A stretch of 64,000 bases of DNA from Microbacterium sp. CFH 31415 (lineage in GTDB: Bacteria; Actinomycetota; Actinomycetes; Actinomycetales; Microbacteriaceae). Below, piece by piece: positions 25,954 to 34,359 of the stretch; within the stretch, counting starts at the first letter, position 1, and every line of letters starts with the position of its first letter. The stretch is taken from the NCBI RefSeq assembly GCF_022538185.1, contig NZ_JAKYXC010000002.1, forward strand, positions 576,415 to 640,414, in the 5' to 3' direction. The notes below the pieces were generated by a model. It saw only the letters and a list, made by a program, of their open reading frames with translations. It had not been told where the DNA came from and searched no databases. A program made the translations under genes and the position numbers.

Positions 25954-26357
25954 GGTGCCGACACCGAGACGCGTGTCGGAATCCGCACGAGGGCCGTTCC
26001 GGGGGCGTCTGAGTCTTCGACCGCGACCGTCACGAGCACGATGCCGGGGTAGGCGGCCGGGCATGTGCCGATCGTGAGGTCGGCCTGCAGCCCGGTTCCG
26101 GCCGTGTCGAGGACGTCGGTCGCGGCACGGGCCCTGAGGGTCGCGCAGCTGGTAGGCGTCGACGGGTCGTTCGGGAACGAGGCCTTGATGGGGGCGAGCT
26201 GCGCGTTGGCGAACGTGGTCGCCGCGACGAGGTCGCGGTTGACCACGCTCGTGTTGGTGGCTCCGATGATGAGCGGCAGCACCGCGAGCGCGAGCACCAT
26301 GAGCAGGAACATCGCGATGATCACCTCGACGATGCTGAAGCCCTCGGAGTCACGCAT
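25950..26357 (-). CDS. minor pilin, PilV/PulI-like
   Basis: A 135-residue prepilin whose leader MRDSEG is cleaved before FSIVE (Glu at mature position 5), followed by VIIAMFLLMVLALAVLPLII. The small globular domain has two cysteines (SCATLRARA, GTCPAAYPG). ATG 26357 has a strong GAGGGGGAG ribosome-binding site. It is the first gene after the pilin terminator hairpin and starts the tightly overlapping block down to pilD. Confidence 0.85.
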   Translation of the reverse strand: MRDSEGFSIVEVIIAMFLLMVLALAVLPLIIGATNTSVVNRDLVAATTFANAQLAPIKASFPNDPSTPTSCATLRARAATDVLDTAGTGLQADLTIGTCPAAYPGIVLVTVAVEDSDAPGTALVRIPTRVSVSAP

Positions 26358-26382
26358 CTGCTCCCCCTCCACGCGGATGTAC

Positions 26383-26414
26383 GCCGGGGCCGGCCAGGCA
26401 TTACCGGCCCCGGC
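26383..26414 (-). terminator. hairpin between major pilin and minor pilin genes
   Basis: A perfect 11-bp stem (GCCGGGGCCGG at 26383-26393 with its complement at 26404-26414) and a 10-nt loop, 14 bp past the pilA stop on the minus strand. No U-tract, so partial readthrough is expected. This would give abundant pilin mRNA and less of the assembly genes. Confidence 0.6.
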
Positions 26415-26427
26415 GAGTCTGAGGGGC

Positions 26428-26808
26428 TTAGCAGCCGGGGCCGGAGGTCTGGGTCGTCTGCCCGGTCTTCGCCGCCTGGACGCAGAAGCCGTCCAGCGTG
26501 CCGTCGCTCGCGGTGCTCCAGCCCACGGTGATCCCGTCGCCACTGAAGTTCGTGAAGTCCACGTCCGCCGCAGCGGTGCCCTGTGCGAGCGCGGAAGCCG
26601 CCTGAGTGGCGCCATTCGCTGCGGCGGTCTTGAGCGCGTTCTCCTCCGCCTCGGCCTGGATGTTGAGGAAAATCGGAATCGCGACTGCGGCGAGGACGCC
26701 GAGGATCACGACGACGACGATGAGCTCGATGAGCGAGAAGCCGGCTTCGCCGTTCTCCTCACGGCGTGCCTTCTCTGACTGGATGTAGTTGCTGATGAAC
26801 GTGCGCAT
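26428..26808 (-). CDS. pilA: major type IV pilin
   Basis: A 126-residue prepilin. A 23-residue basic leader (MRTFISNYIQSEKARREE onward) ends NGEAG, the mature N-terminus is FSLIE with Glu at position 5, and helix LIVVVVILGVLAAVAIPIFL follows. The mature protein is about 103 residues, a compact pilin. The two cysteines (C109 and C126) would close a C-terminal disulfide-bonded loop, the usual adhesive/D-region of type IVa pilins. It leads the operon and is followed by an attenuating hairpin. Its leader mRNA contains a nested palindrome at 26823-26851. The ribosome-binding site is weak. Confidence 0.93.
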   Translation of the reverse strand: MRTFISNYIQSEKARREENGEAGFSLIELIVVVVILGVLAAVAIPIFLNIQAEAEENALKTAAANGATQAASALAQGTAAADVDFTNFSGDGITVGWSTASDGTLDGFCVQAAKTGQTTQTSGPGC

Positions 26809-27069
26809 GGCGACCGCTTTCTTGATCTGTGGATACACATATCCCTGATCAGACCGCGTTTTCGCCCAGTCGGCCAGTCGATTCAGAGGCAAACTTCTGG
26901 ATCCATGCATCTGCATGTCTCCGTCCCCGCCGATTACATTAGAGACTTCTCATACGGAATCAAAGTCGGTTTTCCCCAAGATTGGGCAAGCAGTTTCCTG
27001 AGGGTTTGCTGAGGAAGGTTCATCGCGGCTCCCCCGCCATAGGATGGCGACGGGGAAAAGGGGAATGCC
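26809..27069. promoter_or_regulatory. pilA-pilB divergent intergenic region
   Basis: 261 bp separate the divergent pilus genes, and base composition is noticeably more AT-rich than the surroundings. Besides the palindrome there is TAGGAT at 27040-27045, a possible -10 for pilB followed by the AAAGGGGAA ribosome-binding site, and repeated TGCAT units near 26907-26917. I see no gene in it. Confidence 0.5.
26823..26851. promoter_or_regulatory. nested palindrome upstream of pilA
   Basis: TGATC (26823-26827) pairs with GATCA (26847-26851), and inside it GGATA (26831-26835) pairs with TATCC (26840-26844). It sits 15 bp before the pilA start in the divergent pilA/pilB region, so it may be an operator dyad or a 5'-leader hairpin. 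Confidence 0.5.
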
Positions 27070-28737
27070 ATGAGAGGACTCGCCCAGACGCTCGTACTCA
27101 CTGGCGCGGTGCGCGCAGCGGACATGTCGGCGGCCATGGCTGAGGTGGGCGAGGGTCCCGAACTGCCCCAGCTGCTCGTGAGGTCGAAACTCGTTACCGA
27201 GAGCCAGCTGGCCGAGGCGATCGCGCTGCAGACGGGGCATCGCTTCATCGACCTCGCGAACCTGCCGCTCGATCCCAATATCGTCGCGCTCGTCCCGGGC
27301 AATCTCTGCCGCAAGTACCAGCTGATCCCGGTCGACAAGACCGCCGAGCGACTGACCGTCGGCATCCTCGACCCCACCGACATCGTCGCCCTCGACGATG
27401 TCGCGAGCGTGACCGACCTCTTCGTCGAGCCGGTCGTCGTCGCGCAGGACGCGCTGGCGCAGATGTTCGAGCGATTCCTCCGCTCCGACGAAGAGCTCAG
27501 CGAGCTGTCGATGACAATCGAGGAGTCCGCCGAGACCAATCAGGCGGCGTTCACCGAGTCGCTCGAGGAACAGGACACCGACGCGCCCGTCGTCCGGTTC
27601 GTCAACCTGCTCATCGCCCAGGCGATCAACGACCGTGCGAGCGACATCCACGTCGAGCCCGGCGAGAAGCAGCTGACCGTACGGTTCCGCATCGACGGCG
27701 TGCTGCACGAGATGCAGAAAGCCGATCGCGCCATTCAGGACGGCATCATCTCGCGCCTCAAGATCATGTCGGCGATCGACATCGCCGAGAAGCGCAAGCC
27801 TCAGGACGGCCGTCTCTCGGTCACCCACGAAGGCCGTTCGGTCGACCTCCGCGTCGCGACGCTGCCCACCGTGTGGGGCGAGAAGATCGTCATGCGCATC
27901 CTCGACAACAGCGGTCAGACGATGACCATGCGCGATCTGCTCTTCTCCGGGGTCAATGACCGCCGGTTCCGCGAGGCGATCATGAAGCCGCACGGGATGA
28001 TCCTCGTGACGGGCCCGACGGGCTCGGGCAAGTCGACGACGCTGTACACGGCCCTGCGTGCGGTGGCGAACCCGCGCATCAACGTCATCACCGTCGAAGA
28101 CCCGGTGGAGTACCGCATCGCCGGCATCAATCAGGTGCAGGTCAACAATCGCGCCGGTCTGACCTTCTCGTCGGCGCTGCGGTCGATCCTGCGAAGTGAC
28201 CCCGACGTGGTGCTCGTGGGTGAGATCCGCGACAACGAGACCGCGACGATCTCGATCGAGGCGGCCCTTACTGGTCACCTCGTACTCTCGACGCTGCACA
28301 CGAACGATGCCCCGTCGGCGCTCACCCGCCTCACCGAGATCGGGTGCGAGCCGTTCCTCGTCGCTACCGCCCTGTCGGCGGTGGTGGCCCAGCGCCTCGC
28401 TCGCCGCCTCTGCATGAAGTGCCGCGAGCCCATGGTGGAGCCCACCGAGGTACTGTCGTCGCTCGGCTTCCCGCACGACCCGCGCGATGTGCCGCAGCTC
28501 TACAGGGCCGTGGGCTGCCCCGCGTGCTCGAACACCGGCTACCGCGGACGCGTGGCTCTCCACGAGGTGATGACGCTCAGCGACGAGATCGAGTCACTCG
28601 TCGTGACCCGGTCGACGGGTAGCGACATCCGCCAGGTCGCTCTGCAGCAGGGCATGGTCTCGCTCCGTGAGGACGGCTGGTCGAAGGTCACCCAGGGACT
28701 CACAACGATCGAAGAGGTCCTGCGCGTCTCTGTGTGA
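27070..28737 (+). CDS. pilB: type IV pilus extension ATPase PilB
   Basis: A 555-residue GspE/PilB ATPase powering pilus polymerisation. The N-terminal MshEN-like domain (residues about 1-150) has LADAI-type helices (TESQLAEAIALQTGHRFIDL). The catalytic domain shows ASDIHVEPGEKQLTVRFRID, Walker A GPTGSGKSTT (about 315-324), VTVEDPVEYRI, Walker B DPDVVLVGEIRDNETA and GHLVLSTLHTNDAPSAL. The zinc-binding tetracysteine loop is CMKCREP and CPACSNTGYRGR (about 453-505), diagnostic of PilB versus PilT. It is transcribed alone, divergently from the other pilus genes. Confidence 0.96.
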   Translation: MRGLAQTLVLTGAVRAADMSAAMAEVGEGPELPQLLVRSKLVTESQLAEAIALQTGHRFIDLANLPLDPNIVALVPGNLCRKYQLIPVDKTAERLTVGILDPTDIVALDDVASVTDLFVEPVVVAQDALAQMFERFLRSDEELSELSMTIEESAETNQAAFTESLEEQDTDAPVVRFVNLLIAQAINDRASDIHVEPGEKQLTVRFRIDGVLHEMQKADRAIQDGIISRLKIMSAIDIAEKRKPQDGRLSVTHEGRSVDLRVATLPTVWGEKIVMRILDNSGQTMTMRDLLFSGVNDRRFREAIMKPHGMILVTGPTGSGKSTTLYTALRAVANPRINVITVEDPVEYRIAGINQVQVNNRAGLTFSSALRSILRSDPDVVLVGEIRDNETATISIEAALTGHLVLSTLHTNDAPSALTRLTEIGCEPFLVATALSAVVAQRLARRLCMKCREPMVEPTEVLSSLGFPHDPRDVPQLYRAVGCPACSNTGYRGRVALHEVMTLSDEIESLVVTRSTGSDIRQVALQQGMVSLREDGWSKVTQGLTTIEEVLRVSV

Positions 28738-28803
28738 CGAAGTCACATCGTCCCCTGTGCCCAACGGTGAGTCCGCCCGGAGGAGCTCGCTTCGCGTGCC
28801 GCC

Positions 28804-29103
28804 TCAGCCGTCGAGCACGTCGAGCCGAACGAGCACCGGGCCGCCGTCGACCAAGCCCTCGGCATCCCGAACCGCCTTCTTCAGCGGCAGCACGTACGAG
28901 CCGCTCTGCGACGACGGGAAGATCGAGGTCGACCATTCCGACCCGCCCACCCGCGCCCGCACCCGCACCGACCCGAAACCGCGGTAGGGCCGCGGGATCT
29001 CGCGGATGTCTTCGCTCAGCTCGGGCGGCACGGCCGTGAAGAACCAGGCGGAGTCGTCGCGGGCGTCCCACCGGAACATCTCGCCCTCGAACTCGATGAT
29101 CAT
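28804..29103 (-). CDS. DUF1905 family protein
   Basis: A 99-residue small beta-rich protein with EFEGEMFRWDARDDSAWFFTAVP at its N-terminus (quoted in part: EGEMFRWDARDDSAWFFT) and VGGSEWSTSIFPS plus YVLPLKKAVRDAEG further on, the conserved pattern of the DUF1905/AF2212 beta-barrel family. Function is unknown. The ATG at 29103 lies 6 nt after TAGCCT on the minus strand with no ribosome-binding site, so it is probably leaderless. The gene upstream ends 10 bp before this start. Confidence 0.85.
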   Translation of the reverse strand: MIIEFEGEMFRWDARDDSAWFFTAVPPELSEDIREIPRPYRGFGSVRVRARVGGSEWSTSIFPSSQSGSYVLPLKKAVRDAEGLVDGGPVLVRLDVLDG

Positions 29104-29109
29104 GCTCCG

Positions 29110-29115
29110 AGGCTA
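29110..29115 (-). promoter_or_regulatory. -10 hexamer for leaderless DUF1905 gene
   Basis: TAGCCT on the minus strand, 6 nt from ATG 29103. Confidence 0.45.
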
Positions 29116-29553
29116 CTCACCGCCGACGTCGGCCGAGCCGGAAGCCGGTCCGCCGATGCCCGCGAAGTAGAGCCAGACGATGGGAACGATCGAACCGACC
29201 GCGACCATCGACAGGAACGGCAGCACGAGCTGCGGCAGGAACGAGCACGGGAACGCCAGCACGAGCGCCGTCGTGACGAAGCCTGGGGCCGCGACCATCG
29301 TGCACCAGGCGCCCGACCCCATGATCAGCCAGCCGATCGCCGCGACCAGCGCCAGTCCCAACGCGCCGATCAGCAGCACCATCGCGTCGTTGACCACGCA
29401 CACCTGCGGCTGCATCTCGACCGGGCGCAGCCGGTAGATGCCCCACCACAGCAGCAGCAGCGCGCCGAGCACGCCGACGACCCAGATCAGCGCGAAGAGC
29501 ACCCGCCCCCATAGTCGCGGGTGCTCTCTACCCGAACGCCGCGACCCCGCCAT
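29113..29553 (-). CDS. small integral membrane protein of unknown function
   Basis: A 146-residue protein with about four hydrophobic helices: VLFALIWVVGVLGALLLLWW, AMVLLIGALGLALVAAIGWL, FVTTALVLAFPCSFLPQLVL and FLSMVAVGSIVPIVWLYFAG. A basic N-terminus suggests an inside start. There is no recognisable family motif. Its start overlaps the end of the SRPBCC gene by 26 bp, so the two are co-transcribed. Confidence 0.7.
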   Translation of the reverse strand: MAGSRRSGREHPRLWGRVLFALIWVVGVLGALLLLWWGIYRLRPVEMQPQVCVVNDAMVLLIGALGLALVAAIGWLIMGSGAWCTMVAAPGFVTTALVLAFPCSFLPQLVLPFLSMVAVGSIVPIVWLYFAGIGGPASGSADVGGE

Positions 29554-29953
29554 GGCGATCGACGAGCCGCTGCAGGCAGTTCGACCAGCCCTCGATGTGG
29601 TTGTCGCGCTCGTCGGCCGACACGAACCCGGAGTGACGCACGATCACGCGGGTCGAGGCATCCGCGGCTCTCTCGAGCGTGAGCTCGGCGTCGGTCGCGT
29701 GGTCCTCACCCTCCCACCGCCACTCCAGCCGCAGTCGCGAGGGCGGTTCGACGGCGAGCACGCGGCCCAGCACCGCGAGGCCGGCGACCTGCGAGCGCAC
29801 CTCCCACCGCCCGAGTTCGGTGGGCTCGACGACGACCTCGGCCTCGAGGCGCGGCGGCCAGTACCACTCGGCCAGCCGCGAGGCATCCGTCAGATCGCTC
29901 CAGACCTCTTCGACGGATGCCGCCACGAGTGCGCTCTCGGTCATCTCGAACAT
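29528..29953 (-). CDS. SRPBCC (START-like) ligand-binding protein
   Basis: A 141-residue helix-grip protein: SALVAASVEEVWSDLTDASR at the N-terminus, LAEWYWPP, strands GRWEVRSQVAG and SRLRLEWRWEGE, and a long C-terminal helix GWSNCLQRLVDRHGG. This is the AHSA1/polyketide-cyclase-like layout that binds a hydrophobic ligand in a deep pocket; the ligand is unknown. ATG 29953 is preferred over the upstream GTG 29977, which lacks support. It precedes and overlaps the small membrane protein gene. Confidence 0.85.
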   Translation of the reverse strand: MFEMTESALVAASVEEVWSDLTDASRLAEWYWPPRLEAEVVVEPTELGRWEVRSQVAGLAVLGRVLAVEPPSRLRLEWRWEGEDHATDAELTLERAADASTRVIVRHSGFVSADERDNHIEGWSNCLQRLVDRHGGVAAFG

Positions 29954-29993
29954 GCCCGTCACCGTAGCGCAGGGCACCGACGCCGCGGCAGTG

Positions 29994-31679
29994 CTACTTC
30001 TTGAAGCTCACGTCGAAGGTGTGAGTCGTGCCGTCGCTCAGCGTCAGCACGAACTGGCCGGTCTTCTTCGCCCACGCCTTGTCGGTCTTCCAGACGTAGG
30101 TGTAGCGGTCGGCGCTCGCGTCGTAGCTGAGCCCGCTGCGTCCGGCGGTCACGGCGTCGAGCAGTTCGCCGGCCGGGTTGGCGTCCGTGCCTTCGATCAC
30201 GAACTTCGCCGACGTCACGACCTCGAGTCCCTGGTCGCCGCCGAGCGAGAACGACACGGGGATCGCCTGACCCGCCTTGGCGACGTTCGGCTCCGCCATC
30301 GACACCGGGGCGAAGAACCCTTCGAAGTCGAAGGTGTCGGGGAAGCCCAGGGCGAAGGGCGAGAAGCTCGTCGTGCTGCCGCACACCCTGCCCGGCTCAC
30401 GGGTCGTCGTGATGTTGAACCACCGGCCCTGCACGCTGTCGTAATGGTGGAGCCACGGCGGATCGCCGGGCAGATTCGCCGTGCTGTAGGTGAAGCACAC
30501 CTCTACCGGCTCCGTGAAGGTCGCCGTCGTCGAGATGTGGAAGTAGAGCGGAATGTCGCCCCCCGCGAGCTGGAAGCCGTCGGGCGCCGGACCGGTGCCG
30601 GTGACGGTCACGGTCGTCGTTCCGCCCGACGCGGTGGCGGGGTAGGTGATGCTCGCCGAAGTGGATCCGAGTGGGATGTCGGCCGTGTCCGCTCCCGGCT
30701 GGGTCTCTGCCGACTCTGCGTTCGGCGGCTCGGTCACCAGGAAGTCGCCATAGCTGCCCGCCGGCCAGTAGCGCTCGGCCGAGTCGCCGATGACGAGCTG
30801 ATAGGCGCCGAAGGGCAGCGATGCCGGCAGCGTGAAGTCCGCGGTGAGGCTGCCGTCTGCCGCGACGATGTCGGTGCCGACGTGCGTCGCGTTCACGGGC
30901 AGACCCCCGCCGAGCAGGAAGAAGTAGAAGTAATCCAGGTCGGGCGCGATCCACAGCTCGAGCTGTTCCCCGGCAGTGAGGCCGGACGCGGTCGCCGTCG
31001 CCGACAGTCCCGGGAAGAGGTCAGGCGACCCGCCGCCCCCATCGACCGTGGCACGCTCGCCGATGAGAGCGGAGATGTCATCGACGACGAGATTCTCGAG
31101 GTTCGCGCCGACGAACCGGCCCGGCACGACGAACGAATCGAGGGTCGTGACGAGAGGAGTCGCGCCGTCGAGAGGTGGCTCGCTCAACTCGAAGATGCGC
31201 AGGGTGTGGCCGGTCCACATCGGCAAGGCCATCGACCACACGTTGCCCTGACCTTCGTCGGTCGAGAACGACTCGCCGGGATCGAGGCTGAGCCAGAAGG
31301 TGTCGATGAAGCCGCCGACCGCTTCGTCGGAGACACCCCACGTGTCGAGCTCCCAGAGCGGATCGACCACGCCCTGCACGGTCAGGTCCATCCCCAGACC
31401 GAAGTGCTTCGTCTCGCCGGAGTCGTTGACGAAATCGGCGCGGATCAGCGGAAGCGGCTCCTGCAGTTCGGCTCCGCCGAAGGGCGACGTCGTCGACGAC
31501 ATCGCCGTCTGCCAGGTCACCGTGACCTCGTTGACCGACTTCGGATATCCGGCTACGGTCGACCATTCGAGCGGCGGATCTTCGGCCATCGCCGGAACCG
31601 CGGTCAGCCCGGCGGTCAGCAGCGCGGCGGCCAGAACGACCGCCGAGGCCGTGCGCGCGCGGGTACGTGAAACGGCCAT
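29994..31679 (-). CDS. large secreted cell-surface-type protein with a Gly/Thr-rich beta architecture
   Basis: A 561-residue exported protein. The signal peptide is MAVSRTRARTASAVVLAA through AMA (cleavage near residue 32). The N-terminal half (about 35-215) has strands rich in Trp/Thr/Gly. An Ig-like segment with GLTAGEQLELWIAPDLDYFYF follows (about 240-335, ends near FLVTEPPN). The C-terminal part has TTTVTVTGTGPAPDGFQL and the PxxKAGQ-type module AEPNVAKAGQAIPVSFSLGG, which closes VWKTDKAWAKKTGQFVLTL and ends in Lys-Lys. No LPXTG or membrane anchor is present, so it is released or non-covalently bound. It is single-gene, with GGGGG near the ATG. Confidence 0.7.
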   Translation of the reverse strand: MAVSRTRARTASAVVLAAALLTAGLTAVPAMAEDPPLEWSTVAGYPKSVNEVTVTWQTAMSSTTSPFGGAELQEPLPLIRADFVNDSGETKHFGLGMDLTVQGVVDPLWELDTWGVSDEAVGGFIDTFWLSLDPGESFSTDEGQGNVWSMALPMWTGHTLRIFELSEPPLDGATPLVTTLDSFVVPGRFVGANLENLVVDDISALIGERATVDGGGGSPDLFPGLSATATASGLTAGEQLELWIAPDLDYFYFFLLGGGLPVNATHVGTDIVAADGSLTADFTLPASLPFGAYQLVIGDSAERYWPAGSYGDFLVTEPPNAESAETQPGADTADIPLGSTSASITYPATASGGTTTVTVTGTGPAPDGFQLAGGDIPLYFHISTTATFTEPVEVCFTYSTANLPGDPPWLHHYDSVQGRWFNITTTREPGRVCGSTTSFSPFALGFPDTFDFEGFFAPVSMAEPNVAKAGQAIPVSFSLGGDQGLEVVTSAKFVIEGTDANPAGELLDAVTAGRSGLSYDASADRYTYVWKTDKAWAKKTGQFVLTLSDGTTHTFDVSFKK

Positions 31680-31848
31680 ATCGGCCCCCTTGCGTTCGGC
31701 GCTTCCCCAGCGCTCCGAGCGGCGACCCCAGGTCGCTTGGCGCACATGATCCACCCGCGAGATGCGCGTGTCAAGGGTGTCCGCGCTCAGGCCCGGGCAC
31801 GGAGCGCCGAGGGCGCTTTCGCACCAGCATCGACACCGGGGCGATGGG

Positions 31849-32661
31849 TCAGCGTCCGAACTCAGGCGTCCATTCGTCGGTGTCGGGCGTCCACTCGTCG
31901 GTGACGCCGGCCGCGGCATCCGCTCTGCTCCTGCTCTCTTGACGGCGGCGCCACGACGCGCCTTCGGGCCAGCTCGCGGCGAAGGTGGTCGCGACCTTGA
32001 AGATGCGGCGCGAGAGTCCGCCCACCGTCTGCAGCGGGCGCGCCGAGACCGGCATGAGCAGCTGCGGGTCGTAGCGCACGCCGTCGGTGGGACGCAGCCG
32101 GATAGAGAGGTCGAGATCGTCGTGGATCGCGCCGTTGTCGCGATCGACGCGATCCCGCACGCGCTCCCAGACGGTCGAGCGCATCGCGAAGTTCGAGCCG
32201 AACACGAGCGGCACACCCAACCACTTGCGCACCCAGTAGTGCCCGCCGCCGATGTACCACCTCTCGCCGAGGTAGTTCGTGAGCGGACTTCCGCCGTAGA
32301 ACTCCGCTCCGCCGGTGAGCACGCCGAGCCCCGGATCCGCCACGAACGCGCGAACGAGCCGGGCGATCCAGTCGGGATGCGGCCGAGAGTCGGCGTCGAG
32401 CCGGGCGATGATGTCGGCGTCGGCCATTGCTTCGTCGTAGCCGCGTGCCGCGGCCGGCCACACCCCTACCCGCGCCTCCTCGACCAGGAGCGCGCCGTGT
32501 CGCCGCGCGACGTCGGCTGAGTCATCCGTGCTGCCGTTGTCGACGACGATCACGCGGTCGGCCGGATGGGTCTGCTCTTCGAGCGCGGTCAGGCAGGGAT
32601 CGAGGAAACCGGCATCGTTCCGGCACGGTATGACGACCGTGACACGTGGGACGAGAGACAC
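31849..32661 (-). CDS. family 2 glycosyltransferase
   Basis: A 270-residue GT-A enzyme. It has VTVVIPCRNDAGFLDPCL and VIVVDNGSTDDSADVA at the nucleotide-binding end, the DXD-equivalent ARLDADSRPHPDW (about 90-102), GLGVLTGGAEFYGG, and the acceptor-side HDDLDLSIRL. No membrane helices are evident. The C-terminus has a duplicated acidic motif (TDEWTP repeated at an 8-residue interval) from a short DNA duplication at about 31866-31905. It probably builds a cell-envelope glycan; neighbours give no pathway. GTG 32661 follows TAGGGT (32668-32673) by 6 nt, a leaderless start; GTG 32667 is the alternative. Confidence 0.88.
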   Translation of the reverse strand: MSLVPRVTVVIPCRNDAGFLDPCLTALEEQTHPADRVIVVDNGSTDDSADVARRHGALLVEEARVGVWPAAARGYDEAMADADIIARLDADSRPHPDWIARLVRAFVADPGLGVLTGGAEFYGGSPLTNYLGERWYIGGGHYWVRKWLGVPLVFGSNFAMRSTVWERVRDRVDRDNGAIHDDLDLSIRLRPTDGVRYDPQLLMPVSARPLQTVGGLSRRIFKVATTFAASWPEGASWRRRQESRSRADAAAGVTDEWTPDTDEWTPEFGR

Positions 32662-32667
32662 ACGCAC

Positions 32668-32673
32668 ACCCTA
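32668..32673 (-). promoter_or_regulatory. -10 hexamer for leaderless glycosyltransferase gene
   Basis: TAGGGT on the minus strand, 6 nt before GTG 32661. Confidence 0.4.
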
Positions 32674-32821
32674 CTCTCGCCGGGAGAGGGGCCCGAGTTC
32701 GGCGCGGAGGTTCTCGACAAATGCTTGCGCCACCCCGCATAGATTAGTATATTTGTTCTTGTCGGAGTGCCCAATCGCCGAAGAAGCGAACCGATAGCGG
32801 CAGGTTGTCAATCGCGCGCAG

Positions 32822-34312
32822 GTGAAAGGCACTCTGATCTTCGAATCTATGGACGATCCCATCGGCGGTCTCGCCGACGGGTTGGCCATGGTGGCGGATG
32901 CCTGGCCCATCGATCCGCGCGGCTTCCACGTCGATGTCGACACTCTCGGCCACGCCGAACTGGTGTCCCTCAACAACACGATCGGCGCGCTGCGCCGACG
33001 CGTCGAGGCTGTCCACGCGCGGGTGGCGTCCGAGATCGCACGGCAGTCACGCCCGGAACTCGGCTCCGAGGGGCTCGCCAAGAAGAACGGCTACCGCAGC
33101 CCCGCCGTGCTCATCGCCGCGACCACCGGCACCACGATCGGCGACGCCGCACGACTCGTCGCCGTCGGCGACGCCACCGCTCCCCGTCGCACCTTCAGCG
33201 GAGCGGATGCCCCGGCCCGCCACCCTCATGTCGCCGAGGCCCTCTCTGACGGGCGCATCGGCATGCCCGCAGCGTCGGTCATCATCTCGATGCTCGACCG
33301 GGTGGCGCTGCGCGCCGGTCTCGAGGAGCGCGACCAGGCCGAGCGGATGCTGTGCGCGCAGGCCGAGGGGCTCGCGCTCGACCAGGTAGGCAAGGTCGTT
33401 GCACGCGCCGAAGCATGGCTCGACCCCGACGGCCTCGAGCCGCAGGAGCACCAGTTCCGCGGCGAGCGCAGCCTGCTGATGTTCGAACGCGGCGGCATGG
33501 TGCACCTCACCGCCAAGCTCGACCCCGAGTCAGCTGCGCCGGTGAAGGCCGCGATCGAGGCCATCGTGACGGCGGAGTTCCGCAGCGAGCGCGCGGGCGC
33601 CGGGGGCGCCGGCACGGACGAGGCGAATGAGGATGGTGCGCGCGGTGCCGGTGGGCACGGCGTCGGCGATCACGGCTCCGGTACAGGAGCGGCCCCGGTC
33701 GTGTCATCCGCCGATGCCCATATGCCACGTCGCACACTCCCCCAGCGCCAGGCCGATGCCCTCGTGCTCCTCGCGGCGCATCTGCTGGGCTGCGACTCCG
33801 CCGATCACCCGATCGAGGGTGCGACGGTCATCGTCCGCGTCGCTCTCGCCGACCTCCGCGATGGCACGGGCAGCGCGACCATCGACGGAATCGATCGCCC
33901 CGTGTCGATCGCCACGGCTCGGCGCCTGGCGGCGTCGGGCGGCGTGATCCCGTGGGTTCTCGGAGCCCGCGGCGAGATCCTCGACTGGGGACGCCGCAGG
34001 CGCCTTTTCACCCCGACCCAGCGGCTGGCTCTGGCTGAGCGCGATGGCGGCTGCGCGATGTGCGGTCTGCCGCCGGGCATGACCAAGGCTCATCACATCC
34101 GATGGTGGGCTCGGGATGCCGGACCCACCGACCTCGACAACGGCATCCTGCTCTGCGAGACCTGCCACCATCGAATCCACGACAACGGGTGGGAGATCCG
34201 GATCGAAGGTCGCGGCGTCGACGGCCGGGTGTGGTTCATCCCGCCGCCGCATGTCAATCCCGGCCGGGTTCCGAGACTCGGGGGCAAGGCGCGATTCGGG
34301 TGGGCGGCGTGA
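32822..34312 (+). CDS. DUF222 / HNH endonuclease-domain protein
   Basis: A 496-residue protein. The DUF222 helical domain (about residues 15-300) contains ARQSRPELGSEGLAKKNGY and LDPESAAPVKAAIEAIVTAEF. A Gly/Ala-rich linker (about 258-305) precedes the C-terminal HNH domain: CAMCGLPPGMTKAHHIRWW and NGILLCETCHHRIHDNGWEI carry the four zinc cysteines and the catalytic HH. The family is multi-copy in actinobacterial genomes and has no proven biological function; some members are intron- or element-associated. The upstream 120 bp contain the most AT-rich stretch nearby (TAGATTAGTATATTTG). GTG 32822 is used; ATG 32849 is possible. No terminator is visible after it. Confidence 0.88.
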   Translation: MKGTLIFESMDDPIGGLADGLAMVADAWPIDPRGFHVDVDTLGHAELVSLNNTIGALRRRVEAVHARVASEIARQSRPELGSEGLAKKNGYRSPAVLIAATTGTTIGDAARLVAVGDATAPRRTFSGADAPARHPHVAEALSDGRIGMPAASVIISMLDRVALRAGLEERDQAERMLCAQAEGLALDQVGKVVARAEAWLDPDGLEPQEHQFRGERSLLMFERGGMVHLTAKLDPESAAPVKAAIEAIVTAEFRSERAGAGGAGTDEANEDGARGAGGHGVGDHGSGTGAAPVVSSADAHMPRRTLPQRQADALVLLAAHLLGCDSADHPIEGATVIVRVALADLRDGTGSATIDGIDRPVSIATARRLAASGGVIPWVLGARGEILDWGRRRRLFTPTQRLALAERDGGCAMCGLPPGMTKAHHIRWWARDAGPTDLDNGILLCETCHHRIHDNGWEIRIEGRGVDGRVWFIPPPHVNPGRVPRLGGKARFGWAA

Positions 34313-34347
34313 TCGGCGGGCCAGGCGCGACTGTCCTTGCCGGGGGC

Positions 34348-34353
34348 TACCCT
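34348..34353 (+). promoter_or_regulatory. -10 hexamer for leaderless GNAT gene
   Basis: TACCCT, 6 nt before ATG 34360. Confidence 0.4.
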
Positions 34354-34359
34354 GACCCC

